From Streptomyces smyrnaeus (lineage in GTDB: Bacteria > Actinomycetota > Actinomycetes > Streptomycetales > Streptomycetaceae), in assembly GCF_017676345.1 (NCBI RefSeq), contig NZ_JAFFZM010000014.1, positions 185,316-249,315 on the forward strand: a DNA stretch of 64,000 bases. The letters run 5' to 3'. Position numbers and translations under genes: made by a program. This document shows, one piece after another, positions 43,701 to 52,702 of this stretch; within the stretch, counting starts at the first letter, position 1; the number at the start of each line of letters is the position of its first letter. Under the pieces are notes generated by a model. It was not told where the DNA came from. It saw nothing but the letters and a program-made list of their open reading frames with translations, and ran no database searches.

Positions 43701-44364
43701 CCTCGCGCACGGTGTCGACCGGACCGTACTGCTGCCCGGGGCGCTCTTCGCGGCGGCCACTCTCGCGGGCCCGGCGCTCGCCTGGGTGTGCCGGAGAGCC
43801 GCGCGCGGCCCGGCGCGGGCATACGGGTTGGAGGAGGAGCGGAGGCTGCGTCAGTTGGCGGCGTGCTGCGGCCGGACGCGGGTGCTGGAGCCGGTGGCCG
43901 CCGAACTGCTGCGGTACCGGCAGGTGCGGGAGCAGTACGCGATCGCGGCCGGTGCGGTGGACTCGACCCCGCAGGAGCGGCCGATGGTCGGCGGAGGAGT
44001 CGCGGGGGTCGCGGAGGCCGTCGGGGCACTGGACGCCGCCGCGGCGGCTGTCGCGGCCGCTGCGGGCGACATGGCCGCTGCCGCCACGGCGGGCGGTGCG
44101 GCCGGCGCCGGCTCCAGGGGCCTGGACGCTCACGCGCAGACCGACGGCCAGGGTGAGGCGCACGCCCCCGCGCACGGCGACGCACGAGCCCAGGCACGGG
44201 GTGATGCGCACACCGAGGCGGGTGGGGAGGTACGAGCCGAGGCGGCTGGCGACGTACGCGCACAGGCGGCTGGTGGCGCGCATGCCGACGCCTCCGATGC
44301 GGCACGCGAGAACGGGGACGGCTCACCCGCAGGGAGGACCGAGTTGTGCACAACCTCCGAGTAA
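40765..44364 (+). CDS. dynB: dynamin-like GTPase DynB (membrane-anchored)
   Basis: 1199 residues. Residues 1-410 are disordered, Glu/Arg/Pro-rich and repeat-containing. The GTPase domain follows: LAGATGSGKSSL (P-loop Lys477), MRRPTTAAP, LVDLPDHDS and VVLNQTDRL (G4). Two adjacent TM helices lie near residues 955-1012 (WLLLALQAVGAVWAVAMVVL; LFAAATLAGPALAWVC). A 90-residue Ala/Gly/His repeat tail ends the protein. GTG at 40765 overlaps the dynA stop and follows GGAGAG. DynB, the membrane partner of DynA, recruits it to sporulation septa. The disordered N-terminus is unusually long. Confidence 0.83.
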   Translation: MTAVTSTDATNPGAGEPPERSGRPVRPEPTDRPEPTDRAVRSERSERWRSCWPDGWVSPHSEPVEGQLELSLDEEAPPRQAPSHSGPDGSLGHRAAADLPRQQSEAAAAGPSEAGRVPWQPDGTSGSEEQPDGTGERRACDEPEDSEQRAERSGGTGAAERPENSRSHTDGDRSHRGTEPPDVHAYAIGPEPAWDDGVIARRARAERAERAAPLAPRAEHGEPAGYAERAEHGVERAEEAARAEHAAAEHVAAEAEAGLRAPKPRGHASETDSTERGAGHPRPGFAPTPPWRGTAWPKPPYGTACEAGQETPPPAAPTPPPAVQESSTPAVPKTPVQSAQETPIQAAQGTTAQAAQETLAQAAQRGNPDRGVGQDVEKGTHQDTGTASSRNIERDLCRDITRDLRRDIRRDPRCDAGESALRKRLGALRELVGLSRTRLDTDVLAEAGKVLDEAATRRALPRSYTTVALAGATGSGKSSLFNALTGGRLSEVGMRRPTTAAPVACTWEAGRYSDGGPDGLLDRLGIPQHARHRTHDGTLSGLILVDLPDHDSVAPGHREQVDRMLELVDAVVWVVDPEKYADALLHEGYLRQLAGHAEVTFVVLNQTDRLTRDAVDVVLDDLRRLLDEDGMALGEHGEPGAVVLSASALTHEGIDVLREELGEFVAQQRAAVLRLTADLDDAMERLRPVYAEPGPGTEDGPIGLTERAREDFEDRLAVAVGAAAAGQAAERAWLRQAEHSAGIPWVRALRWYASRPTQERDESAPTPLGEAQGGEHEGTAVGRPARRETLQQPLAARPVVAQAVRELADAAASGLPGAWARTVRESARRGAAGLPEVLDEVMEVCASGPDAARTASMTDIALGMDANWPTRAAALTGRAAPIVPNQQPSADASARWRGRDEPTDATAAAAGPQGVPGAAAGPIADAAEGVEEESRGAGRRTGLGARVPRPTWHTAAFAGQWLLLALQAVGAVWAVAMVVLAHGVDRTVLLPGALFAAATLAGPALAWVCRRAARGPARAYGLEEERRLRQLAACCGRTRVLEPVAAELLRYRQVREQYAIAAGAVDSTPQERPMVGGGVAGVAEAVGALDAAAAAVAAAAGDMAAAATAGGAAGAGSRGLDAHAQTDGQGEAHAPAHGDARAQARGDAHTEAGGEVRAEAAGDVRAQAAGGAHADASDAARENGDGSPAGRTELCTTSE

Positions 44365-44511
44365 TCCACAGCTGAGAACTTCTTTCCCCGCTTCTCCACT
44401 TCCGCCCTCACTCTGGAATCCGCACGACGACACCACCCGGTGACCGCCTCGCGGCGGCGCCGAGCTGGTGTCCGAAGGCAGCCGACCGGCTGCGATCCGG
44501 GGGAGGTTCGG

Positions 44512-45102
44512 ATGAACGAGACGTATGTGACGGTGCTGGGCAATGTGGCGACGAAGGTCGACCACTGGACCGCGCCGTCGGGGGTGCCCGTCGCCAGGTT
44601 CCGGCTGGCCAGCACCGTCCGGCGGTTCGACAAGCACAAGGGGTGCTGGACGGACGCGTCCACCAGCTTCTACACGGTCTGGGCGTGGCGAGGGCTGGCC
44701 GTCAATGTCGCCTCGTCGGTGGCGCGCGGCGAACCTGTGGTCGTCCGGGGGCAGCTGCGGGTCGTCGAGGAGGAGCGGGAGGACAGGCGGTATCTGTCGG
44801 CCGATCTGATGGCGTCGACGGTCGGGCACGATCTGACGCGCGGGACGTCCGCGTTCGTACGGACCTCCCGCGCGGCCCCGGAACCGTTCCGTGGGCCGGA
44901 CGTCCATGGCCCGGAGCCGACCCGTGGCCCGGAGCCGACCCGTGGCCCGGAGCTGACTCGTGGGCCGGCGCCGACGTGGCCGCCGGTCGAGAGTGCCGGT
45001 CCGTCTCCGTTCGGAGCTCCTGGTGACGGGGCGGACACTTCCGGTGTCGGATCGGCCGCGAAGGAGGGAGCGGAGAGCGAGGAGCTGGTGTCCGAGGGGT
45101 AG
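44512..45102 (+). CDS. ssbB: single-stranded DNA-binding protein, SsbB type
   Basis: 196 residues. OB-fold covers about 1-110: ETYVTVLGNVATKVDHW, VARFRLASTVRRFD and SFYTVWAWRGLAVNVASSVARGEPVVVRG. The C-terminal tail is Pro/Gly-rich with three 18-base repeats (GPEPTR units) and ends SEELVSEG, lacking the acidic DDDxPF tip that recruits partners in canonical SSB. Streptomyces SsbB, which lies next to dynAB, also lacks that tip and acts in chromosome segregation during sporulation. ATG at 44512 has a strong GGGAGG. Confidence 0.85.
   Translation: MNETYVTVLGNVATKVDHWTAPSGVPVARFRLASTVRRFDKHKGCWTDASTSFYTVWAWRGLAVNVASSVARGEPVVVRGQLRVVEEEREDRRYLSADLMASTVGHDLTRGTSAFVRTSRAAPEPFRGPDVHGPEPTRGPEPTRGPELTRGPAPTWPPVESAGPSPFGAPGDGADTSGVGSAAKEGAESEELVSEG
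44908..44961 (+). repeat. three 18-bp in-frame repeats in ssbB
   Basis: Units at 44908-44925, 44926-44943 and 44944-44961 (the third with two changes) encode GPEPTR, GPEPTR and GPELTR. Frame-preserving expansion occurs in the disordered tail. Confidence 0.9.
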
Positions 45103-45171
45103 CGGAAGGAAGCGTTCCAGGTCAGCGCGGTGCGCCTTGATCGTCCCGGTCCGCCGGATTCGGCGATAACG

Positions 45172-45186
45172 ATTCCGAGTCGGAAT
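45172..45186. promoter_or_regulatory. perfect 15-bp palindrome upstream of the TQXA gene
   Basis: ATTCCGA (45172-45178), G, TCGGAAT (45180-45186). It lies 70 bases after the ssbB stop and 148 bases before the surface-protein start, in a local AT-rich patch. Probably an operator; the regulator is unknown. Confidence 0.5.
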
Positions 45187-45333
45187 GTGTGGCCACCGTG
45201 AATCGTGGGGATTGCGCGGCGTCCGTCTCCTTACGATCCCACGCGTACTGACCAGGGGGTTCGAAGCTTTGCGGTAGACCAGCGGTACGTGGGCGACGCG
45301 GCCGGGGGGAGGTTCTGCCAAGAGGGGAAGACC

Positions 45334-46833
45334 ATGACTTGTGCACGCGCGCGGGCGGCCCGCAGGCTCACCGTCGTCGCGGCGGCCACAGGGCTGTGCG
45401 CGACCGGCATGGTGAGCAGTGCCGGGTCGGCCGCGGCTGCGGTGACGGCCCGGTCGGCCGCCGGAGCCGCCTCCGGAGGAGCGTTCACCGAGGGGATACC
45501 GGAACAGCGCAGTGGCGCGGTGGCCACGCTGAACGGGCTCGAAATCCACGACCAGGCGGTCATCACCGTCGATGGCGAGAAGCAGAAGATCGGCGCCGGG
45601 CTCTTCGAGATGTCCGTCGACGGGGGCGGCACCCTGCAGACCTACGGGCTCGACGCGCTCAACCCGATACAGAAGCAGTCACGTTACGCGGAGGGGAAGT
45701 GGAAGTCCTCGTCGCTGTCCGGCAACCGCAACGCCGGCAAGATCCGCTGGATAGTTGAGCACTCCTACCCGCGGCGCAACGACCTCCAGGCGCTGGCGAA
45801 GTCCGCGGGTGCCAAGCGGCTCACTCCGCAGACCGCCGCCGCGGGCACGCAGGTCGCCATCTGGAGGTTCGCCGAACACGGGGCACGGAAGGCAGTGGGG
45901 GGCGGGGGGAGGGGGGAGGGCCCCCCGAAGCGGCCCGTCATCACCGCCACCGACCCCGCCGCCCAGAAGCTCGCCGCCTACCTGGTGAAGAAGGCCCGCT
46001 CGATGGCCGAGCCGGGACCGTCGCTCACCTTCGACAAGCCGGAGGTGGCGGGGCGCAACGGAGAGCGCCCCGGCCCGGTGACGGTCCGCACGAACGCCGG
46101 CACCGTGAGCGTGGCGCCGGGGCCGCACGCGGTCTCCCAGGGGGTGCGCATCGTGGACCGGGACGGCAAGCGGGTCCGCACCGCCCGCAACGGGACGAAG
46201 CTCTACTTCGATCTGCCCGAGAGGGCGAAGTCCGGCAGCGCCTCGCTGACCGCGCAGGCGGCCACCAAGGTGCCCGTGGGGCGGGTGTTCACCGGTGCGG
46301 GGGAGCGCGGCGGGGGCCAGGCCCAGATCCTCGCCGGGTCGAGCCAGTCGACCGTCTCGGCCACCGCCGCCGTCAACTGGGCCGAGCGCGGACCGGTGCC
46401 GGCCACCTCGGCGGCGGAGAACTGTGCCGGATCCGGGGTGGACATCACCGTCGTCAACAGCGGTGACGGCGCCTTTCCGCTGCGGGTCGGGAAGCAGCGT
46501 GAAGCGGTCGCGGAGGGCGAGCGCGGCACGGTGACGGTGCCGGTCGCAGAGGACCAGCCCTACCGCATTCCGGTGCGCGGCCCGCACGGTTACGAGAAGA
46601 CGTTCAGCGGCGTTCTCGACTGCACGACCTCCGCCGCCGATGGCGGGGTGGGCCAGCAGAAGGCGCCCGCCACGGTGGAGCGTCCCGCGACCGTCGGGGG
46701 TGGCGACGCCGTGTCCGGGGACGGTGATCTGGCCGACACGGGCGGTGGCGGCACCCGGCTGTTCACGGCCCTGGCCCTCGGGCTGCTGGCCGTGGGGGTG
46801 ACCACGCTCCGCGTTCTGCGCCGCCGCGGCTGA
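45334..46833 (+). CDS. TQXA-type sortase-anchored surface protein with degenerate thioester
   Basis: 499 residues. Signal peptide (about 1-36, ending AGSAAAA), then a TQXA (thioester) domain about 55-195 with GAGLFEMSVDGGGTLQTYGLD, NAGKIRWIVEHSYP and GTQVAIWRF. In this family a Cys in YCID bonds to the Gln of TQ; here that position is Gly105 while Gln173 is kept, so the thioester cannot form. A central beta-rich stretch leads to LADTG at 466-470, a hydrophobic helix and an Arg tail, i.e. a class E-type (LAxTG) sortase substrate attached to peptidoglycan. ATG at 45334 follows AGAGGGG. Confidence 0.85.
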   Translation: MTCARARAARRLTVVAAATGLCATGMVSSAGSAAAAVTARSAAGAASGGAFTEGIPEQRSGAVATLNGLEIHDQAVITVDGEKQKIGAGLFEMSVDGGGTLQTYGLDALNPIQKQSRYAEGKWKSSSLSGNRNAGKIRWIVEHSYPRRNDLQALAKSAGAKRLTPQTAAAGTQVAIWRFAEHGARKAVGGGGRGEGPPKRPVITATDPAAQKLAAYLVKKARSMAEPGPSLTFDKPEVAGRNGERPGPVTVRTNAGTVSVAPGPHAVSQGVRIVDRDGKRVRTARNGTKLYFDLPERAKSGSASLTAQAATKVPVGRVFTGAGERGGGQAQILAGSSQSTVSATAAVNWAERGPVPATSAAENCAGSGVDITVVNSGDGAFPLRVGKQREAVAEGERGTVTVPVAEDQPYRIPVRGPHGYEKTFSGVLDCTTSAADGGVGQQKAPATVERPATVGGGDAVSGDGDLADTGGGGTRLFTALALGLLAVGVTTLRVLRRRG

Positions 46834-46959
46834 GGCCCGGCGGCCGTCGCAGCCCGTGTCGCCCGCGCCCGCCGGCGGCCCGTTCCGGGGGGTGTTCCCC
46901 GGCTTCGGTACAGGTGCGGTTTCCGGGGCGGGGCCCGGGTGCGGCAAGATGGGGTGCGT

Positions 46960-47010
46960 ATGCCTTACGTGGTGCGGCCGCACTTCAACCCGCGGCGCGC
47001 TGCCGCATGA
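46960..47010 (+). CDS. possible 16-codon upstream ORF in the ettA leader
   Basis: ATG at 46960, 16 codons (MPYVVRPHFNPRRAAA), TGA at 47008-47010, 55 bases before the ettA start. GGGG lies a few bases upstream, and a CAAGAT box just before could alternatively be the ettA -10, in which case this ORF would be nearly leaderless. Seen directly as an ORF; translation is unproven. Confidence 0.3.
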   Translation: MPYVVRPHFNPRRAAA

Positions 47011-47065
47011 CGACCCGCGCGGCCTGGCCGCGTACGACTACCTACAGATTGCCGGACGGTTCCTC

Positions 47066-48730
47066 TTGGCTGAGTACATCTACACCATGCGCAAGGCGCG
47101 CAAGGCGCACGGCGACAAGGTGATCCTCGACGACGTCACCTTGAGCTTCCTGCCCGGCGCGAAGATCGGTGTCGTGGGCCCCAACGGCGCGGGCAAGTCC
47201 ACCGTGCTCAAGATCATGGCTGGGCTGGAGCAGCCCTCCAACGGTGACGCGATGCTCTCGCCCGGCTACAGCGTGGGCATCCTGCTGCAGGAGCCGCCGC
47301 TGGACGAGTCGAAAACGGTGCTGGAGAACGTCCAGGACGGTGTCGCGGAGACGAAGCAGCAGCTCGACCGGTTCAACGAGATCGCCGAGCAGATGGCGAC
47401 CGAGTACACCGACGAGCTGATGGAGGAGATGGGCAAGCTTCAGGAGAAGCTCGACCACGCGAACGCCTGGGACCTGGACGCACAGCTGGAGCAGGCCATG
47501 GACGCGCTGGGCTGCCCGCCCGGCGACTGGCCGGTCACCAACCTCTCCGGCGGTGAGAAGCGCCGCGTGGCGCTGTGCAAGCTGCTGCTGGAGCAGCCCG
47601 ACCTGCTGCTGCTGGACGAGCCGACCAACCACCTGGACGCCGAGTCGGTGCAGTGGCTGGAGCAGCACCTGGCGAAGTACCCGGGCACCGTCGTGGCCAT
47701 CACCCACGACCGGTACTTCCTGGACAACGTCGCCGGCTGGATCATGGAGCTGGACCGCGGCCGCGCCATCGGCTACGAGGGCAACTACTCCACGTACCTG
47801 GAGAAGAAGCAGGCCCGCCTCAAGGTCGAGGGGCAGAAGGACGCCAAGCGGCAGAAGCGCCTCAAGGAGGAGCTGGAGTGGGTCCGCTCCAACGCCAAGG
47901 GGCGGCAGGCCAAGTCCCGGGCGCGACTGACCCGTTACGAGGAGATGGCCGCCGAGGCGGAGAAGACCCGGAAGCTGGACTTCGAGGAGATCCAGATTCC
48001 GCCGGGGCCGCGACTGGGCAACGTGGTGGTGGAGGTCGAGAACCTGCACAAGGCCTTCGGTGACAAGGTGCTCATCGACGATCTGTCCTTCTCGCTGCCG
48101 CGCAACGGCATCGTCGGCGTGATCGGCCCGAACGGCGCGGGCAAGACCACCCTGTTCAAGATGATCCAGGGGCTGGAGGAGGCCGACTCGGGCTCCATCA
48201 AGGTGGGTGACACGGTCAAGATCTCCTACGTCGACCAGACCCGCGCCAACATCGACCCGAAGAAGACGCTGTGGGCGGTCGTCTCGGACGAGCTGGACTA
48301 CATCAACGTCGGCCAGGTCGAGATGCCCTCGCGCGCCTATGTGAGCGCGTTCGGCTTCAAGGGCCCGGACCAGCAGAAGCCCGCCGGTGTGCTCTCCGGC
48401 GGTGAGCGCAACCGCCTCAACCTGGCGCTGACCCTCAAGCAGGGCGGCAATCTGCTGCTGCTCGACGAGCCGACCAACGACCTGGACGTGGAGACGCTCT
48501 CCTCGCTGGAGAACGCGCTGCTCGACTTCCCGGGCTGCGCGGTGGTCGTCTCCCACGACCGCTGGTTCCTGGACCGGGTGGCCACCCACATCCTCGCCTA
48601 CGAGGGCGAGAGCAAGTGGTTCTGGTTCGAGGGCAACTTCGAGTCGTACGAGAAGAACAAGATCGAGCGGCTGGGACCGGACGCGGCGCGTCCGCACCGG
48701 GCGACGTACAAGAAGCTCACCCGGAGCTGA
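47066..48730 (+). CDS. ettA: energy-dependent translational throttle protein EttA
   Basis: 554 residues; ABC-F protein with two ATPase domains. ABC1 has VVGPNGAGKSTVLKIMAG, LSGGEKRRVALCKLLL and LLLDEPTNHLDAESVQWLE. A charged linker follows (KKQARLKVEGQKDAKRQKRL). ABC2 has IGPNGAGKTTLFKMIQ and LLLLDEPTNDLDVETLSSLE. The family sequence begins MAEYIYTMRKxRKAHGDK, which fixes the start at TTG 47066; upstream codons in frame have no homology. EttA binds the ribosomal E site and gates entry into elongation according to ADP/ATP ratio. It leads a run with a thioesterase and an unknown gene. Confidence 0.95.
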   Translation: MAEYIYTMRKARKAHGDKVILDDVTLSFLPGAKIGVVGPNGAGKSTVLKIMAGLEQPSNGDAMLSPGYSVGILLQEPPLDESKTVLENVQDGVAETKQQLDRFNEIAEQMATEYTDELMEEMGKLQEKLDHANAWDLDAQLEQAMDALGCPPGDWPVTNLSGGEKRRVALCKLLLEQPDLLLLDEPTNHLDAESVQWLEQHLAKYPGTVVAITHDRYFLDNVAGWIMELDRGRAIGYEGNYSTYLEKKQARLKVEGQKDAKRQKRLKEELEWVRSNAKGRQAKSRARLTRYEEMAAEAEKTRKLDFEEIQIPPGPRLGNVVVEVENLHKAFGDKVLIDDLSFSLPRNGIVGVIGPNGAGKTTLFKMIQGLEEADSGSIKVGDTVKISYVDQTRANIDPKKTLWAVVSDELDYINVGQVEMPSRAYVSAFGFKGPDQQKPAGVLSGGERNRLNLALTLKQGGNLLLLDEPTNDLDVETLSSLENALLDFPGCAVVVSHDRWFLDRVATHILAYEGESKWFWFEGNFESYEKNKIERLGPDAARPHRATYKKLTRS

Positions 48731-48734
48731 GCGG

Positions 48735-49160
48735 GTGCGGCACAGCTACCGGTGCCCTTTGCGCTGGTCGGACATGGACGCCTTCGGGCACGTCAACAAC
48801 GTGGTCTACCTCCGCTATCTGGAGGAGGCCAGGATCGACTTCCTGGCCCGGGCCGCGCGGCAGACGGACCCGGAGGCGTTCACCGGCGGCACTGTCGTGG
48901 CGCGGCACGAGATCGACTATCTGCGGCAATTGGTCCACCAGACCGACCCGGTGACGGTGGAGCTGTGGGTGGAGAAGCTGACTGCCGCCTCGGCCACGTT
49001 CGCCTACGAGATCAGGGACCCGGCGTCCGAGGGCGGTCCGTATGTGCGGGCGCGGACGGTCGTGGTGCCGTACAACCTGAGGGAGGGGCATCTGCGGCGG
49101 CTTTCGCCGGTCGAGCGCTCCTTCCTGGAGGGCTATTTCGATGACAGCCACAGTGGCTGA
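48735..49160 (+). CDS. acyl-CoA thioesterase (4HBT hotdog fold)
   Basis: 141 residues; single hotdog domain with YRCPLRWSDMDAFGHVNNVVYLRYLEEARIDFL, carrying the catalytic Asp (WSDMD) and the HVNNV motif of 4-hydroxybenzoyl-CoA thioesterase-like proteins. It hydrolyses an acyl-CoA of unknown chain; cytoplasmic. GTG at 48735 is 4 bases after the ettA stop, so the two are likely cotranscribed and coupled. It overlaps the next gene by 20 bases. Confidence 0.87.
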   Translation: MRHSYRCPLRWSDMDAFGHVNNVVYLRYLEEARIDFLARAARQTDPEAFTGGTVVARHEIDYLRQLVHQTDPVTVELWVEKLTAASATFAYEIRDPASEGGPYVRARTVVVPYNLREGHLRRLSPVERSFLEGYFDDSHSG

Positions 49161-49815
49161 CCGGCTGGTGTTCGCCGACCCCGGGGAGGCGGCGGGTCTG
49201 GCCGCCTTCCTGGAGCGGCTGGTGCGCTGGGAGAAGAACGCCGCCGTGCGGATCCAGGCGGGTGGCGGTGTGGCGGCGGTGTTCGCCAAGCCCGCCCGCT
49301 TCGAGGTGCTTGCCGTGCGTACGGGCAGGCTGCTGGAGCCGGTCGAGCTGGATGTGACCGTGGCGGCCGGTGAACTGCTGGAGCTCGTCGAGGAGGAGCA
49401 GGAGGCGGTCGGCGTTCCGAAGGCCGTCACCGGGCCGTCCTGGGCGGGTGTGCTGCCGCCGCGGGGCGGCTGGCAGGAGTTCGCCAGGGTGCCGGTGGAC
49501 GCGGTCGGCTCGGTGGCTGCTGCCGCTGTCGGCGAGTTCCGTGAACGGGCGGAGAAGCTGCCGCCCGAGCGGCGCGCCCGGCAGACCCTGGACGCTCTCG
49601 CGGAGGAGATCTGGTCCCGGCCGCTGGGGCGGACACAGCTGCCGCTGCGCGCCGCGCACGCGGCACACGCGCTCGGTTTTCTGCGCGGTACGGACCCGGC
49701 CGTCCTGCTGGAGTCCGGCGCCTGGCTGCGGCTGCGCACGGCCTACGGTTCGGTGGTCGTACGCCGCCGCGAGCGCCCGGGCGCGGGCGGTGGACTGAGC
49801 GTCACCCCGGTGTGA
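49141..49815 (+). CDS. conserved actinobacterial hypothetical protein
   Basis: 224 residues. Not assigned to a domain. It opens VADRLVFADPGEAAGLAAFLERLVRWEKNAAVRIQAGGG, followed by alternating strands (FEVLAVRTGRLLEPVELDVTVAAGELLELV) and an Arg-rich helical part ending LGFLRGTDPAVLLESGAWLRLRTAYGSVVVRRR. The pattern resembles a two-part alpha/beta protein found in this same position, after the thioesterase downstream of ettA, in other streptomycetes as I recall. ATG at 49141 lies inside the thioesterase end. No TM or signal. Confidence 0.75.
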   Translation: MTATVADRLVFADPGEAAGLAAFLERLVRWEKNAAVRIQAGGGVAAVFAKPARFEVLAVRTGRLLEPVELDVTVAAGELLELVEEEQEAVGVPKAVTGPSWAGVLPPRGGWQEFARVPVDAVGSVAAAAVGEFRERAEKLPPERRARQTLDALAEEIWSRPLGRTQLPLRAAHAAHALGFLRGTDPAVLLESGAWLRLRTAYGSVVVRRRERPGAGGGLSVTPV

Positions 49816-49823
49816 GGGCGTCT

Positions 49824-49848
49824 CCGCCGGGGCGAGAGGCCCCGGCGG
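49824..49848. terminator. bidirectional hairpin between convergent genes
   Basis: CCGCCGGGG (49824-49832) pairs with CCCCGGCGG (49840-49848), 7-base loop. It begins 9 bases after the stop of the unknown gene and 36 bases before the end of the convergent globin gene. It probably terminates both transcripts. Confidence 0.6.
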
Positions 49849-49883
49849 GCCGTCCGGTCACTCCGGGGTCCGTCTCCGTCCGG

Positions 49884-50285
49884 TCACTCCGCGGAGTTGA
49901 TCAGCGACCCGGCGGCGTAGACGAGGTAGTTCCACAGCTGGGTCTCCAGGTGCTCGGGCAGCTCCAGGCTGTCGACGGCGTCGCGCATGTGCCGCAACCA
50001 GGCGTCGTGGGCCGCCTGGTTCACCTTGAAGGGCGCGTGCCGCATCCGCAGCCGGGGGTGGCCCCGTGCGTCGCTGTAGGTGCGGGGGCCGCCCCAGTAC
50101 TGCATCAGGAAGAGCGTCAATCGCTCCTCGGCCGGTCCCAGGTCCTCTTCGGGGTACATGGGCCGCAGCAGGGGGTCCTCGGCGACGCCCTGATAGAAGC
50201 GGTGCACCAGTCGTCGAAATGTCTCCTCGCCGCCGACCTGTTCGTAGAAGGTCTGCGTCTCCAGGCTGCCGCGCGGAATCTCCAT
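49884..50285 (-). CDS. group II truncated hemoglobin (GlbO type)
   Basis: 133 residues, 2/2 globin fold. Family landmarks are FYEQVGGEETFRRLVHRFYQGVAEDP (TyrB10 within RFY), LFLMQYWGGPRTYS, MRHAPFKV (proximal His) and AWLRHM (TrpG8 in AWL). Such proteins bind O2, handle NO and peroxide, and sit in the cytoplasm. ATG at 50285 preceded by an in-frame GTG; no strong SD. In many actinobacteria it lies near ettA, as here. Confidence 0.9.
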   Translation of the reverse strand: MEIPRGSLETQTFYEQVGGEETFRRLVHRFYQGVAEDPLLRPMYPEEDLGPAEERLTLFLMQYWGGPRTYSDARGHPRLRMRHAPFKVNQAAHDAWLRHMRDAVDSLELPEHLETQLWNYLVYAAGSLINSAE

Positions 50286-50499
50286 CACCCGTCCATGGTC
50301 GCAGACGCCCCGGAGGAGGTCTGTGGTCCTAGGGCCACCTTCCGAGGGCGCCCTGGGGCGAGCCCCGCTCCTCTTCCGCTTCGGCGCGAGGGCGGCACCG
50401 TCCGCCGCAGTCGGCGGACGGAGCGGTCCGGTGGAAGAGCCGACTCGCGACCCGCAACGACCCTGCGGGCGCAACGGCGGCGCCTCCCGCCGGACGGCC

Positions 50500-51572
50500 C
50501 TACGCCGCGTCCCAGCGGAAGAGCCGCGAAGCGATCAGGGTGAGCACCGCGGCGAACAGCAGCAGCCCACCCATCACGGGCAGCGCCGCGCCCCAGCCCT
50601 CGCCGCGGCTGAGAACGTCCTGCATCGCTGTGGCGAGGTGTTTCAGCGGCATGAATTCGCTGACTGCGCGCACCCAGCCCGGTGCGCTGTCCAGGGGGAA
50701 GAAGGCCCCGGACAGGAACGCCATCGGCAGAATGATGATCTGTGCCAGCCCGTTGGCCGCCTCCTCGGTCTTCGCGAAGGAGCCGACCAGCAGTCCGATG
50801 GACATGAACGCCAGTGTGCCGCAGGCGACCAGCGGCAGACACAGCCACCACATGCCGGTCAGCTTCAGCCCGTAGTAGGGCAGCGAGGCGAGTGCCAGGA
50901 AGATGGCCGTCTGCGCGAACGCGGTGAGCAGATTGACGCCGATGCGGGCGCCCACGACGGTTCTCGCGTTGATCGGGGCGAGCCACAGGCGGCGCAGGAT
51001 GCGTTTTCTGCGCCAGCTGACGAGGTTGAAGGCGGATCCGAAGACGCCACCCATCGCCACGGCCCAGCCCAGCAGCCCCGGGGTGAGGAACTGGATCGGT
51101 TTGGTGGCTTCGTCCTCCACGGTGCCGGTGCGCAGGGCGAAGGCGGGTGGCTGTCCGGTGGCTCGCTGGTTGGCCTGCTGGACGATGCTGTCGAGCACTC
51201 CGCGTACGGTGCCCGAGCGGACCTGGTCGGCGGCCGAGTAGCGCAGCTCGACCTTGCCGTCCTGCTGGAAGACAGCGGCGTCGGCGTCGCCCTTGCGCAC
51301 CTTCTCCAGCGCCTCCTTGCGGGCCGCCGCCGAGCCGTCCGTCTTCTCGATCTTCAAGACGTCCCGCAGTGAGGCGCGCTCCTTGTCCGGCATGCTGTCG
51401 AGCACCTTGACGGAGCCGACCTGCACGATCTCGGAACGGTCGACGCCCTGGTCCTTGAAGAGCGCGCCGAAGAGCATCAGGAACATCAGCGGGAAGATCA
51501 GCGTGAAGAAGACCGCCGCCCGGTCGCGGGCCAGCCCGCGCGCCATCGCCACCGACAGGCTGAGAAAAGCTT

Positions 51573-51576
<4 letters not shown>
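50500..51576 (-). CDS. ABC-2 type transporter permease
   Basis: 358 residues. N-terminal helix AAVFFTLIFPLMFLMLFGALF, a large extracytoplasmic loop (about 45-165), then five helices including LGWAVAMGGVFGSAFNLV, GVNLLTAFAQTAIFLALASL, LCLPLVACGTLAFMSIGLLVG, IIILPMAFLSGAFFPLD and VMGGLLLFAAVLTLIASRLF. This is the DrrB/YhhJ-like ABC-2 fold used for export of drugs or polymers. GTG at 51576 overlaps the ATPase stop (GTGA). Substrate unknown. Confidence 0.88.
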
Positions 51577-52298
<722 letters not shown>

Positions 52299-52702
52299 GC
52301 GCGGAGGCTAACGGCTGAATACGAGCTTCCGGTCTCGTGCGGTCATCGGTCCGGTCTCGTACGGCCCTCGCCGTCCGGCGGAGTGCGTGGCGCGGCGGGG
52401 AACCGCCCGTCCCGGCGGATGCGTGAGGGAGTTACAGGAGGACAGCACGGCGGGAGTGCGCGGCCGGAAAGCCCGGTCGGACAGCCGCACGACGAGCCGG
52501 ACATTTGGTCGCGATCCGAACAAGATCCCGGCCAAGCGGCTGTGGACACCGGCTGCTGCGGCCATACTGCTGGCCTGGGCAGCGACACCGGGGCGTCCTG
52601 ACGCCCGCAGACCCGGGCAGGGGAGCCGGGGGACTGCACGGAAGGGAGCGCAGCGAACGCACCGGCAGTGTCTGCCAGCGACCGAGGGGGAGGGCTCCAG
52701 CC
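52299..52702. other. divergent promoter region of ABC exporter and PknG-type operon
   Basis: No gene with plausible codon use or SD. Promoters for both directions are expected, but no clear -10/-35 pair or strong dyad could be chosen. A GAGGGGGAGGG SD for the first operon gene ends the stretch. Confidence 0.45.
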
